A stretch of DNA of 64,000 nucleotides from a bacterium (GCA_021790935.1 JAJYFL010000004.1:155142-219141); one strand, 5' to 3'. Numbered from the stretch's first letter, positions 1-8,845 are shown. Translations and numbers: made by a program. The notes: generated by a model not told the origin, from the sequence alone.

Positions 1-185
1 CGCGCATCCGTCTGCCGCGCCGGGTTGTAGACGATAGGTGCCGGGGTGACGTTGACCAAGATGTAAACCGATATCTGGTCCTGAATCGTCTGGAGGAAGC
101 TCGCCTGTGAGTTCGAGGCGGCGGCCAGCACGAGCGCGAGGCCCAGCAGGCACAGGAGCGCCGCGCGCGCTGCAGTCGGTTTCAT
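1..185 (-). CDS. secreted pilin-like protein, C-terminus beyond window (partial)
   Basis: The ATG at 185 opens a frame that stays open to the window edge. The 61 visible residues start with a classical signal peptide (MKPTAARAALLCLLGLALVL, then Ala-rich), followed by a segment resembling the start of the mature part of the two larger secreted proteins upstream. Its ATG overlaps the TGA of the upstream gene (ATGA), so the two are probably translationally coupled. I infer a third secreted structural protein of the chaperone/usher-like locus. The C-terminal part is not in the window, so the family cannot be named. Confidence 0.6.
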   Translation of the reverse strand, partial: MKPTAARAALLCLLGLALVLAAASNSQASFLQTIQDQISVYILVNVTPAPIVYNPARQTDA

Positions 186-838
186 TTCGCAACTACCGTA
201 TAGACGATCCAAACGTAGTACGGGCCGTTGGTGGCGGCGCTCGGCACCTTGAGTTGATAGTCGATATAGTAATCCGCAGAGGCGGCGCTCGAGGAGTACG
301 TTGGCAACGGATACGTCGTGTAAGTGATGGTCGGCGGCGTGCCGGGCCCGCCACCGGACACCGCGCCCGCAGTCTTGTAGAACGGCAAGGACGGCGAGTA
401 GCCCGTATTCAAATCGGATGTCGATCCGCTGGTCGAGGGCAGATAGTACAGCGTCTGACTGAGCGTGTAGGTCGAACCGTCGGCTTGATTGGTGAAATCC
501 GCCGCGCCCTCGCCGTAGACGTCGAAGCCGGCCGCGTCGTTGGTCGTAACGTTGAGGTGCGTCGCATACTTATAGAGATAATCGTCGCCCGCCAGCACGG
601 GCCCGAAGTCGACGGCGCACCCTTGGAAGCAGGAGCCCGGACCGGGAACCGGGCTCGGCTGCGTGCCGAAGACGGCCGGCACCGTTCCGAATCCCAGCGC
701 GTAGTTCGGCGTGAGCGCCACGGTCACGATCGGCATCGCGCTCCACTTGAACGTTACGGCGCCGGTCGCATCGGCGCGTGCGATCGCACCCGCGACCGCC
801 GACACGGCCAGGATGCAGATGGCAAGCCAGGTTCGCAA
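182..838 (-). CDS. secreted pilin-like protein (218 aa)
   Basis: The signal peptide (about residues 1-22) is followed by a beta-rich, Thr/Ser/Tyr-rich mature protein with two cysteines near residues 69 and 73 (SCFQGC). The mature start (VTFKWS) resembles that of the larger secreted protein two genes upstream (VTIKWN), and both end in a similar strand (VYTVVAK / VTYTLVTN), so they look paralogous. The TTG start is preceded by AAGGAG at good spacing. It lies directly downstream of the chaperone-like gene, and its stop overlaps the next start by 4 bp. I infer a fibre or coat subunit handled by the neighbouring chaperone; a WxL/spore-coat-U-like adhesin is an alternative. Confidence 0.6.
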   Translation of the reverse strand: MRTWLAICILAVSAVAGAIARADATGAVTFKWSAMPIVTVALTPNYALGFGTVPAVFGTQPSPVPGPGSCFQGCAVDFGPVLAGDDYLYKYATHLNVTTNDAAGFDVYGEGAADFTNQADGSTYTLSQTLYYLPSTSGSTSDLNTGYSPSLPFYKTAGAVSGGGPGTPPTITYTTYPLPTYSSSAASADYYIDYQLKVPSAATNGPYYVWIVYTVVAK

Positions 839-871
839 CGTTCACACTCCTTGTGCCGTATCGTTTACGAG

Positions 872-1672
872 CTAACGCGCATCGAAGACGATCTCTCCGC
901 CGGTCATGCTCTTGCCGCCGTAGTCGATCGTTGCGATTGCCCGGTACTTGCCGGGCGGCAACCGCTTTCCGGTCAGCTCGATCAAACGGTCTCCGCCCCG
1001 CTCCACGAGCATCTCGGCCGGCATCGCCACACGTTCGACCGTCGTTCCGGCGCGGAGGATCTGCAGGCTGCCGTTCAGATAGACGTGAGCGTTACCGGTA
1101 TTCCGGAAGAGCACGCGGTAGATCTCGCCTCGCGGATTGGCCGCCGCCGTCATCTTCGAAATCGCTCCGTCCACGCGTACCGTGCCCGGAATCGAGGCAT
1201 AGATCTTCGTAGCGATGCGCGTCGAAAACGAGACCGCGCCGGCCCGCCGGGTCGGCCGCGTTTGAAAGAAGACGATGCCGGCGTACTCGCCGCTCAACTT
1301 CTCTTTAGGGATCGTCAGGGTGAGGCGCACCATCTGCGAGGTCCCGGCCGGGAGGTCGAACTCGCGCGGATTGATCGACGCCCATCGCAGCAGCGAGTCC
1401 GGTCGCGCACCGATCCGCTCGAACGTATAGTTCCCGGTGTCGGTAACGTTGAAATCAACCATGCTTGCCTGAACGTGGGTCATCTGACCGCTTGAATTGC
1501 TGACCGTGATTGGGATGTTGTACGTAGTGCCGGCGGGTATCGAGAGATCGAGTTTGGCGGGCGAGACGACCAGTCCCAACCCGCCGATTTCGGCCGGGAC
1601 CGCGGCCGGAGCCATCATCGCGGCGGCCCCGAACAGCAACCCCAGCGCCACGAAGGCGCGATACTTATTCAT
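872..1672 (-). CDS. PapD-like periplasmic pilus chaperone
   Basis: This 266-aa exported protein has a signal peptide (MNKYRAFVALGLLFGAAAMM, about residues 1-26) and then two Ig-like beta-sandwich halves. The first half carries the pattern typical of fimbrial chaperones: LVVSPAKLDLSIPAG, then NIPITVSN, an R-L-T-L-T-I strand near residue 105, and SGEYAGIVFF. The second half (PRGEIYRVLFRNTGNAHVYL) looks like a C-terminal Ig domain. The family binds unfolded fibre subunits in the periplasm and passes them to an outer-membrane usher; here it sits between two pilin-like genes and downstream of an usher-like barrel. I chose ATG 1672 for the signal peptide; a GTG at 1717 is the alternative. Family assignment is by pattern only. 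Confidence 0.6.
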   Translation of the reverse strand: MNKYRAFVALGLLFGAAAMMAPAAVPAEIGGLGLVVSPAKLDLSIPAGTTYNIPITVSNSSGQMTHVQASMVDFNVTDTGNYTFERIGARPDSLLRWASINPREFDLPAGTSQMVRLTLTIPKEKLSGEYAGIVFFQTRPTRRAGAVSFSTRIATKIYASIPGTVRVDGAISKMTAAANPRGEIYRVLFRNTGNAHVYLNGSLQILRAGTTVERVAMPAEMLVERGGDRLIELTGKRLPPGKYRAIATIDYGGKSMTGGEIVFDAR

Positions 1673-1723
1673 GCGAGGAACTTCGTTGCGCTCTCCCCGA
1701 AAGCCCCGCCGCACCACACCGAG

Positions 1724-2458
1724 CTAGTTCGTAACCAGCGTGTAGGTGACGACCGCCTGATCCGCGCCCTTCGCGGTGAGTTTGGGAACCAGCAGAACGT
1801 AGTCCTCACCGATATAGGCGGGGTTCTGCGTATCGTTGTTCGTGTTCACGATGTCGGTCGCCGCAGCCGGAACCGCCGTCGCGTTCACGGAAGTGCCGGC
1901 ATACGTCAGCGCGGCGCACGTCGCACCCAGCCAGCTCGCAGCCGCGACGTCGGTCGTGTCGGTGGCCGCCGCGGCCGTAAGGCCAACCGAGCTGATGCCG
2001 GTCGCACTCCACGCAGCAGGCTTGTTCGCCTGAATCGCGATGCCGCAGAGCGACTCACCGTTTGCCGGAGCGGTCGTCAGCGATTCTTGCACGGCTACGC
2101 CGGCCGTGTCGTTGGTCGACACTTGCGCTTCAGCTGCGTTCAGGCCCACGCATCCTGTGGTCTGGGCGAGATCCGGCGTAATGTTGCCGTAATCCAACGT
2201 CAAGGCCGTGGTGCCGTTGCCGACCGGGGCCGCACCGCCGCCCGCGCACGTGCCGATGCCGGTGTTGGCGATCGTCAAGGGCGCGATGGCCGTCGCTCCG
2301 CCCGCACCGGTGTTGGTGTAGTTGCCCTCCAAAATAAGGGAGGCGGTTGCTTGAATGTTCCACTTGATGGTGACGGTGTTGGCTGCGGCAGCCGGGAGCG
2401 TCGTGGCAACGATCGACGCGATCGACGCAGCCGCCGCGAGGGTCAAGAGCTTTTTCAC
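1724..2458 (-). CDS. secreted pilin-like protein (244 aa)
   Basis: The GTG start at 2458 is preceded by AAAGGA at 6 nt. A Lys-Lys signal peptide (residues 1-25, ending near AAA) is followed by a very Ala/Thr-rich mature protein that opens with NTVTIKWNIQATASL and ends with VVTYTLVTN. Four Cys (near residues 74, 103, 138, 181) could form disulfides. The composition (low charge, high Thr/Ala/Gly) and position between the usher-like barrel and the chaperone suggest the major exported subunit. Paralogous to the 218-aa protein downstream. No named family recognised. Confidence 0.6.
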   Translation of the reverse strand: MKKLLTLAAAASIASIVATTLPAAAANTVTIKWNIQATASLILEGNYTNTGAGGATAIAPLTIANTGIGTCAGGGAAPVGNGTTALTLDYGNITPDLAQTTGCVGLNAAEAQVSTNDTAGVAVQESLTTAPANGESLCGIAIQANKPAAWSATGISSVGLTAAAATDTTDVAAASWLGATCAALTYAGTSVNATAVPAAATDIVNTNNDTQNPAYIGEDYVLLVPKLTAKGADQAVVTYTLVTN

Positions 2459-2516
2459 GATAAATCCTTTCAGAACACGCGATTTGACGAGCCGTCCTGG
2501 CTCTTTGCGAAAAGCG

Positions 2517-5500
2517 CTACCTGAGGGTTATCGGCAGATCGCCCTGCTTGGTTAGCAGAACCCCGCGCATCGGTTGTATAGAAACCTTTACAGTGAAGCG
2601 GTAGACGCGGCCGACCACCGGCTCGCCCAAGCGCGTCACCTGGCCGTCCTGCCAGCGGATCTCGTCGCCCGGGCGGACGTCGGCCAAGAAGCGCGCCTGT
2701 ACCGCGACGTATTGCCCTCGCGCCGGGTTGTGCGGCGTCATGGTAAAGACGACCAGCGGCACCCGGCCATCGATGGTCAGCTCCGCCGAAGCAACCTTCC
2801 GCCCGGCGATGAGGGCGGCGACCGCCGTTCGGCCGTCGCGAGCGGTCTGCGGCACATCCAGCATCCCCAGCCAAGCCTCTTGCGGCTTTACGTACGTCAG
2901 CGCGAAGGTGTCTCCGAAGCCCGTGACCTCGACGCTCTTCGCAGCGCCGGCTCCCCGGACGCTCACCCGAGTCGCGCCGCCGGGCGGCAGGCGATCCTCG
3001 AGCAGCGATAGGGTGACCGGCGGCGCCTGATTTTCCAGCAGGCTATAGACCACCGGCTTCTGCTTTCGGCCGATCCTGAAGAGAACGCCCTTCACATGCT
3101 CGTCGCCTCGGACCGATATCGTTTGCGGGCCCGACGTGTTCCCGAGGCCTTCGGGGACGGTCTCGGGATCGACGTTCAGCGAATACGTACCGGCCGGCAG
3201 GTTGTCGAGATAGAAGGCTCCGGTCTGGTCGACGATGGCGGCGTAGTTGCCGGGCTCGGCGACGACGTACGCGTTCGGCGGGCTCCCGGCGTATTCGGGC
3301 GCCAGCGATCGATCGTAGACGATCTCACCTTGGATCGAACCCAAGGGGCTGGCAACGAAGTTCAATCTCTCGATCGCGCCATTTTGGACGTCGACGGTCT
3401 TGGTCGCGTCGGTCTTCGAAAAATTCACGGTCGCCGGCAGTGAGGAGGTCTGTACGGTCAGCGTATGCTTGCCGGCGGCCAGACGGCCGAAGCTATAGGC
3501 TCCGAAGACGTCGGTCTGCGCGTAGAGGTTGCTGTCCAGGCGCAGACGTACCCCGGAGAGCGGATAGAGAGAGCCGGAGGCGTTCCGCGCGAAAACATGC
3601 CCGGCGATGCCGCCGTAACTTCCGATGCGGAAGAAAACCTGCCCGGTCTGCCCGCCGAAGACGGTAATGCTCGCATAGGGCTGGTCGGTCGTCACGCCTC
3701 GCGGCAGCGAGGCGGTTTCGACGCTCACCTGATGCTCTCCGGGCGAAACGAAGTTGAACTGGAAGTGACCGGCCAGGTCGGTTCGCTGCACCTGCTGATT
3801 GTCGAGCACGACCTCGACGTTAGCGACTCCCGCTGCCACGGCGCTATTGAAGCCGAACTGATTCTCATTGGCGGCGCCGTTCAGCACGCTTCCGGAGATG
3901 GTCGCGGGCAGATGCGGGTTGATGCGCCCCTGCACGCCGCCGTTGCCGAGCGCAAACGGCGCCGCGAACTGGATGCTGAAGATGCGGGTATGCCCGTCGT
4001 TGGTCGGGTTGATGCTGTCGCGCATCACCTGTAGACCGTAGGTTACGCCGACCGAGAGCGCCGGCGAGATCTGGCGCGTCACCGAGAGCAGCGGCGTTAT
4101 CTGCACCGCATCGCTCTGCGGGCTCACGGTATGCGTAAGTGCGGTAGTGAAGGTAAGCGAGGTCGCGCCGAAGGTGCGGGTCAGCGCGAAGGTGCCTGCC
4201 GAGATCGTCGAACTCTGCCCCGCGCCCACCTGTCGGGTGGCTTGGTAGCCGGCGCTCGCGGAGTAGTCTCCAAACTGCCGCTGGAGCTCGCCGCTATAGG
4301 CCACGAGCGCGATCGGCGACCCGAGGGTCGCCGTCGTGCGGGAGAGCTGCGATCCTACGATCGCACTCATTCCGCCGCGGAGGGTGAACCCCAGCTGCAT
4401 GCCGGCCGTGCCCGTCCAGGCTACGCCGTTCGCCGTCTGCGAGCGCTGGTCCGTATAGTTGAAGAGCGTCGCGATACCGGGGCCGAAAGTTCGGCCGAAG
4501 CTGAGGGTGTCGCGCCGCTGGTCGTTGAGATTGCTGCCTTCGCCGGAGCGCTCGAGGGCCTCGTCGATGCCGTAGGTCGTCTTCCCGTTGCCGCCCTGTA
4601 GCCCAAACGAGGCCAGGTCGTCGCGCTGCATGAGGCCACTGCCGAAGTTCAAGAAGCCGTTGCCGACGCGCCGCACGGTCAAGGTCGAGTAGAGCGCGTT
4701 GCCGCCGTAATCGGCTCGGTACTGGTAGGAGAAGGCGCTGGTCGGTTCGCCGGGATCGGGGTGCGCGCGGCGTTCGACGGCGCCCTCGAAGAGCTGGTTG
4801 AGTTTGCCGCGGCTGGCTGCGACTCCGAGGATCCCCGCGTCCACGGTCTGCGGAGAACCGATGAAACGCCCGCGATCGAGGCCGAACTCGAGGAGTGCGC
4901 TGCCCAGCAGCCGCCGTGCTCGCAGCCCTATCACGCGCATCAGGCGGTATTGCTCGCCGAAGGCCGGACCCTCGAAGAGCGTCACGTCGCCGCCGCGCAG
5001 CGGCATGACGAACGAGAGGCCCCGCAGGGTCGCGCCCAGCGGAACGCCGCCGAGCACGGTCAGCGGTTGGCTGCCCCACAGCAGCCCGTAGGTCGGCGTA
5101 TAGTACCCGGCCTGAAGCTCCCCGAAGGCCGATTCGCGCGCAGAGAGGGCCAGCGGCACCCCAACCGTGAGCGTGGTGGTAGGCGTCCGGCGCTCGATCT
5201 GCCCGAGCATTCCGGCATTCTCGGTCTGTAGATTCGAATTGTAATTCGAGATGCCGACCGCCGCGTTGCCACGCGTCGAGCGCTGGAGTTGCTCGCCCAA
5301 GGCGAGGTTACCGGTTAGTTTGAACGTCAGCGGGCCGCCGCGCCCGGTATGCGGCTCCGGCGAGGCAGCCGGCTTGGCCGCGCCCGGGGTTGGGGCGGGG
5401 CTGGCCGTGGGCGCCGGCACCGGCGCGCCGGTTGCCACCTGCACGCCGCTCGCCAGCACTCGCCCTAGGGTGCTCCAGGCATCGGGGTAGGCAGAAGCCG

Positions 5501-5591
5501 GCCGCATCACGGGCAAGGCCACCAGGGCGAGCCCGGACCAGGCCATGAGCAGCATCCCCAGGAGTCGTAGGCCGTGCCCCAGCCGGCGCAT
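2517..5591 (-). CDS. usher-like outer-membrane beta-barrel with carboxypeptidase-regulatory-like domains
   Basis: This 1024-aa protein probably exports or anchors the small secreted proteins encoded downstream. ATG 5591 is chosen because GGGAGGT precedes it at suitable spacing and a membrane/signal segment follows; the frame is open further upstream without such support. Layout: signal (1-38), Pro/Ala linker (about 45-75), a long alternating beta-strand region (about 80-560) typical of an outer-membrane barrel, then three plug-like carboxypeptidase-regulatory/SdrD-B-like beta domains (about 570-870), and two C-terminal beta domains. Classical FimD ushers also combine barrel and Ig-like domains, but I cannot match the sequence to FimD directly. 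The usher function is inferred from the barrel and the adjacent chaperone and pilin-like genes. Confidence 0.55.
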   Translation of the reverse strand: MRRLGHGLRLLGMLLMAWSGLALVALPVMRPASAYPDAWSTLGRVLASGVQVATGAPVPAPTASPAPTPGAAKPAASPEPHTGRGGPLTFKLTGNLALGEQLQRSTRGNAAVGISNYNSNLQTENAGMLGQIERRTPTTTLTVGVPLALSARESAFGELQAGYYTPTYGLLWGSQPLTVLGGVPLGATLRGLSFVMPLRGGDVTLFEGPAFGEQYRLMRVIGLRARRLLGSALLEFGLDRGRFIGSPQTVDAGILGVAASRGKLNQLFEGAVERRAHPDPGEPTSAFSYQYRADYGGNALYSTLTVRRVGNGFLNFGSGLMQRDDLASFGLQGGNGKTTYGIDEALERSGEGSNLNDQRRDTLSFGRTFGPGIATLFNYTDQRSQTANGVAWTGTAGMQLGFTLRGGMSAIVGSQLSRTTATLGSPIALVAYSGELQRQFGDYSASAGYQATRQVGAGQSSTISAGTFALTRTFGATSLTFTTALTHTVSPQSDAVQITPLLSVTRQISPALSVGVTYGLQVMRDSINPTNDGHTRIFSIQFAAPFALGNGGVQGRINPHLPATISGSVLNGAANENQFGFNSAVAAGVANVEVVLDNQQVQRTDLAGHFQFNFVSPGEHQVSVETASLPRGVTTDQPYASITVFGGQTGQVFFRIGSYGGIAGHVFARNASGSLYPLSGVRLRLDSNLYAQTDVFGAYSFGRLAAGKHTLTVQTSSLPATVNFSKTDATKTVDVQNGAIERLNFVASPLGSIQGEIVYDRSLAPEYAGSPPNAYVVAEPGNYAAIVDQTGAFYLDNLPAGTYSLNVDPETVPEGLGNTSGPQTISVRGDEHVKGVLFRIGRKQKPVVYSLLENQAPPVTLSLLEDRLPPGGATRVSVRGAGAAKSVEVTGFGDTFALTYVKPQEAWLGMLDVPQTARDGRTAVAALIAGRKVASAELTIDGRVPLVVFTMTPHNPARGQYVAVQARFLADVRPGDEIRWQDGQVTRLGEPVVGRVYRFTVKVSIQPMRGVLLTKQGDLPITLR

Positions 5592-5675
5592 CACGTAGCG
5601 ACCTCCCAAAAATGACCCTCTCCTTGATTTCGGAGCCGCGGAGCGCAGCCTTAACACAAACCGACATGCCGCATG

Positions 5676-5702
5676 CAATATTTTGCCGCCGGATGCCGAT
5701 AA
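5676..5702 (+). promoter_or_regulatory. sigma-28 (FliA-type) promoter of the flagellin gene
   Basis: An exact GCCGATAA -10 element lies at 5695-5702. Exactly 11 nt upstream, CAATATTT (5676-5683) resembles the TAAAGTTT -35 element. The flagellin ATG is 43 nt downstream, behind a GGAGG at 5726-5730. This is the expected promoter class for late flagellar genes. Confidence 0.75.
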
Positions 5703-5744
5703 ACGTAATCACAGGGGAGTTTCACGGAGGAAACATCTCTCTTC

Positions 5745-7109
5745 ATGGATGTGCTGGGGAGCACGGGGCCGGTTCTGCTGAACCTGGCCCGTACTCAATT
5801 TGACGAGCAGCGGCAAGTAAACGCGCTGGCCAGTGGCCTGCGCGTTCAAAGCGCTGCCGACAACCCCAGCGGCTACGCGATCGCGCAAACCATCCAAACG
5901 CGAGTGAGCGGTCTTCAGCAGGGCGTCCAAAACGTCCAGGCCGCGAGCAATCTCTTGAACGTCGCCGACGCGACCATGGCCGGCGTGCAAGCCATCCTGC
6001 AGCGCATCCATACCCTCATCGTGCAGTCACGTTCGGATCTCCAGTCGAACAACGATCTCCAGAACATCCAAACCGAGATCAGCCAGCTGCTCAACGAGAT
6101 CGACAAAATCGCGAGCGACGCGCAGTTCAACGGACTCCAACTCTTCGGCGGTCAGTTCGACAACACGGCCGCCATTGCGCCGAGCGTTACGATCGTTCCG
6201 TCGCAACCGAACGCCGACGGTTCGGCCCCAAGCCCCAACGTCACGAGCGCCGACGGATTCGGTAATCCGGGCCCGCTCGTCAGCAACCTCCAACCGCCAA
6301 TCGCGGGCATCTCGATCCCGGCGCTCATGGAGTACCGCGTGGTCGGTTACGCCAATCCTGCGATCGACCCGGACAGCGGCACCAACGTCGGTCCGGGCGT
6401 CTACCTCCAACTCATCGCCTACAGCACCGCGGGAGCCTCGTTCGGCGCCGGACCGCAGATGGTCGATACGGCGGCCGTGCCCGTCAATATCGGTCCAATC
6501 TCCGGCGTGAGCACGCCGACGCCTTCCGGCGGCGGCACGCTCCTGCAGAATTATACCATCGCGAATCTGACGGCAAGCGATGTCGGCACCGCGATGACGG
6601 TCGTCACATCGCTTGGGAAAGCTGCTGGCACCGGTACGGCGCTCACGGTCAACTCCGGCGGGCAGGAAGGCTCCACCGTTTCGATCGGCATTCCGACCCT
6701 CTCGACCAGTTCGCTCGGCGTTGCGGGCATCTCGGTGTTGCCGCCCACGGTCGTCAACTTCAACAACCAAGTAACGGGGTCCAGTTCGAGCAATCAATAT
6801 GCCGCGAGCTACGCCGAGATCGCCGTGCAAAACGCCATCGCGCAGCTCGGCCAACAACGCGCACAAATCGGTGCGCAAGCCGTCATGCTTCAAGAAGACG
6901 CCGGCGATGCGTCGACGCAGATCGTAAACCAAGTCGCCGCGATAAGCGCCATTCGCGATACCAACATCGGCGCCGCGGTGACGGCGCTCACGAAGGATCA
7001 GATACTCAATCACATCGGCACGAGCGTGCTGGCGCAGATGCAAGGTAACGCGCATCTCGTCGTGCAGTTAGTTGGTCGATCGTTCGCACGGGCACCGGTG
7101 CGGGGATAG
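5745..7109 (+). CDS. fliC: flagellin
   Basis: This 454-aa protein polymerises into the flagellar filament after export through the flagellar type III apparatus. The conserved N-terminal D0/D1 helices are clear (ASGLRVQSAADNPSGYAIAQ, then GLQQGVQNVQAASNLLNVAD and the NGLQLFGG region, residues 20-140). A variable beta-rich central part spans roughly 145-350. The C-terminal D1/D0 helices follow (AIAQLGQQRAQIGAQAVMLQ, then VAAISAIRDTNIGAAVTALT, residues 360-430). There is no signal peptide, as expected. It is the only flagellar gene here, so the rest of the apparatus must be elsewhere. The tail after the usual helix (ending SFARAPVRG) is a little longer than normal, and its codons coincide with one arm of an inverted repeat. 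Confidence 0.9.
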   Translation: MDVLGSTGPVLLNLARTQFDEQRQVNALASGLRVQSAADNPSGYAIAQTIQTRVSGLQQGVQNVQAASNLLNVADATMAGVQAILQRIHTLIVQSRSDLQSNNDLQNIQTEISQLLNEIDKIASDAQFNGLQLFGGQFDNTAAIAPSVTIVPSQPNADGSAPSPNVTSADGFGNPGPLVSNLQPPIAGISIPALMEYRVVGYANPAIDPDSGTNVGPGVYLQLIAYSTAGASFGAGPQMVDTAAVPVNIGPISGVSTPTPSGGGTLLQNYTIANLTASDVGTAMTVVTSLGKAAGTGTALTVNSGGQEGSTVSIGIPTLSTSSLGVAGISVLPPTVVNFNNQVTGSSSSNQYAASYAEIAVQNAIAQLGQQRAQIGAQAVMLQEDAGDASTQIVNQVAAISAIRDTNIGAAVTALTKDQILNHIGTSVLAQMQGNAHLVVQLVGRSFARAPVRG

Positions 7110-7166
7110 CGGTCGGCGCTCCCCAGCACGCCGCTCTACCCCGCACGGCCCAGCGAACGATCGACC
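7074..7166. terminator. inverted repeat at the flagellin 3' end, possible bidirectional terminator
   Basis: A 14-bp arm at 7074-7087 is the perfect reverse complement of 7153-7166. The left arm lies within the last codons of the flagellin gene and the right arm just outside the stop of the convergent gene at 7175. The 65-nt interior is GC-rich and can itself fold. There is no U-tract, so a terminator role is inferred from the convergent setting. Confidence 0.4.
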
Positions 7167-7174
7167 CCGCCCCG

Positions 7175-7891
7175 TTAACCGCCTGACGTCATGGAGAAGT
7201 GCGGGCAGAGCAGCGTACGGTCTGGCTTGGTCGCGATAGCGTCGATCATGCCCATCGTCACGTCGAAATGCTGGAACGAAGCCCAGGCCGCCGGCGAGGG
7301 AGGGAAACGCACGGGGATACGAATGTAGTGGTGGCCGCCGCTTGCGGAGGTAAGGCGCAGCGCGACCACCCGCGAACCCGGCTCTTCGATGCCCTTCAGC
7401 GAGAAGATCGACGCGTAATACGCCCCGAAGCTCGATTCGTTCTCCACCAGATCGGGCACCGGCTCGCCCACGGGTCCCTTGCACTTCACGGTCCGCGGAA
7501 AGACGACCACCGTCGGATGGACGTATATCGGTACGCCATCCTTGATCGTTCCCGCGACGATATCCGGCGCGGGTTCGGGCGAGGTCGTGCCGCGTTCGGC
7601 GAGGTTCACATAGACCTGCCGGTCCTGCAAGGGCAGGACCGCGAGAAACTCCACGGCGCTGCAACCGTACTGCGGCACGTCGAGCGATAGATGGTAAACG
7701 CCCGTCGGCACCTCGACCTCGATCGTCTTTCGTTCCGAGCTCCCACGCCTAATGTGGAGCACTTCGTCGACCTGCGGCTTGCGCACCGGATTGGCAAGCA
7801 CCACGTGCACGGCGACCGACGTTTCGGGCGCGAGCCGCGCAACGGATTTGCATAGCGCGACGTGCAGGATGACATGCGAGAACCCGTACAT
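7175..7891 (-). CDS. hypothetical protein (238 aa)
   Basis: I chose ATG 7891 because a GGAAGGTG lies at correct distance upstream; the same frame is open to 8353 but without a supported start. The protein is beta-rich with segments such as RKTIEVEVPTGVYHLSLDVP and a C-terminal half with HHYIRIPVRF. It contains a DUF4397- or DUF6941-like beta sandwich feel, but no family is recognised with confidence. No obvious signal peptide or membrane segment from this start. It is convergent with the flagellin gene. Confidence 0.5.
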   Translation of the reverse strand: MYGFSHVILHVALCKSVARLAPETSVAVHVVLANPVRKPQVDEVLHIRRGSSERKTIEVEVPTGVYHLSLDVPQYGCSAVEFLAVLPLQDRQVYVNLAERGTTSPEPAPDIVAGTIKDGVPIYVHPTVVVFPRTVKCKGPVGEPVPDLVENESSFGAYYASIFSLKGIEEPGSRVVALRLTSASGGHHYIRIPVRFPPSPAAWASFQHFDVTMGMIDAIATKPDRTLLCPHFSMTSGG

Positions 7892-8002
7892 GCTCGACAC
7901 CTTCCGCGCCGAAGCAGCGCCCCCCGCCAAAGCGAGAGAGCGCCGGGCAGCGCCCCGATACGCCGGCGATTGACCTGCCCGCGGTCTGGGAAAGCGTGTG
8001 GC

Positions 8003-8167
8003 ATGAACAGCAAGCAAAAAAAAGCTGAGGGAGAGCGCGAGAAGCGCCTGCTTGAGCAGGCGGTGATCTCCGCCGACGACACCGGCATGCTCGCGAACGA
8101 ACGCGACATCACCGAAGAGGAACTGCATCCACCCCATAAGGACGGCCGGTCCACTCGTCATCGTTAA
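8003..8167 (+). CDS. small charged hypothetical protein (54 aa)
   Basis: The ATG at 8003 opens a Lys/Glu/Arg-rich frame (MNSKQKKAEGEREKRLLEQA) ending in a His/Arg-rich tail. It probably forms a helix followed by a disordered tail. It ends 21 nt before the channel gene on the same strand, so it may be a leader gene of that unit. The opposite strand of the same DNA can encode a hydrophobic segment but lacks a start there. Existence is uncertain because of its small size. Confidence 0.4.
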   Translation: MNSKQKKAEGEREKRLLEQAVISADDTGMLANERDITEEELHPPHKDGRSTRHR

Positions 8168-8188
8168 CTGTCGTACGACGTACAACTC

Positions 8189-8839
8189 TTGAGAAGCCAT
8201 CCGCCGCAAGACGCTGAGAGCACCGCGCGGATCGAAGCGCTCAGCGACAGCATCTTCGCCGTTGCGATGACGCTGCTCGTTCTCGACATCAAGGTTCCGG
8301 CGCATGTGGGCGACAAGAACCTCCTGCCGTACATCGCACCGGTGTGGCATCATGTGAGAACGTTCGCGGTCAGCTTCTTTATCGTCGGGCTATATTGGGT
8401 CTTGCACCACCGCGTTTTCGCGTTCATCCAGCGCTCGGACCGGGCGCTGCTGTGGATCAATCTCGTGTTCATGCTCTTCGTCGTGATAACGCCGTTTTCG
8501 ACCGGGTTGCTGGGCGCATTCGACGATAGCCGTACCGCGATCACCATCTATGGCCTCAACGTCATCGTCCTGGGTCTCGCGCTCCAAGGCACGTGGTGGT
8601 ACGCCACTCATCGTCACCGGTTGGTCGCCCCCGGGCTCGAGCTGCGCCTGATCCGCTCCGAGACCCTGCGCATCCTCGTCATGCCGGCCGTCTGCGTGCT
8701 GGCAATCGCGGTCTCGTTCTTGAGCACAACGGCCAGCATCGGGCTCTACCTCCTCGCACCGCTTCTCTATCTGTGGCCCGCACGCCGAACGACCGGCGCG
8801 AGCGATGATGCGCTGCAGACGGAGCAGACGCATCGATGA
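8189..8839 (+). CDS. TMEM175-family (DUF1211) potassium-channel-like membrane protein
   Basis: The N-terminal motif RIEALSDSIFAVAMTLLVLD (residues 14-33) matches the family signature R-x3-(F/L)-S-D-x2-(F/A)-A-(I/V)-x2-T-L-L-V-L on pore helix 1. About six hydrophobic segments follow, at roughly 20-38, 58-78, 86-105, 118-138, 160-180 and 183-200. At 216 aa it is the single-domain bacterial length; these proteins form tetrameric cation channels in the inner membrane with K+ selectivity. The TTG at 8189 is the only start before the motif, so the start is less sure than the identity. Confidence 0.8.
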   Translation: MRSHPPQDAESTARIEALSDSIFAVAMTLLVLDIKVPAHVGDKNLLPYIAPVWHHVRTFAVSFFIVGLYWVLHHRVFAFIQRSDRALLWINLVFMLFVVITPFSTGLLGAFDDSRTAITIYGLNVIVLGLALQGTWWYATHRHRLVAPGLELRLIRSETLRILVMPAVCVLAIAVSFLSTTASIGLYLLAPLLYLWPARRTTGASDDALQTEQTHR

Positions 8840-8845
8840 ACTACT

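Noticed and set aside
8346-8833. Minus-strand frame opposite the TMEM175-type gene
   Set aside because: The plus strand carries the family signature and membrane helices; the reverse is an antisense artefact.
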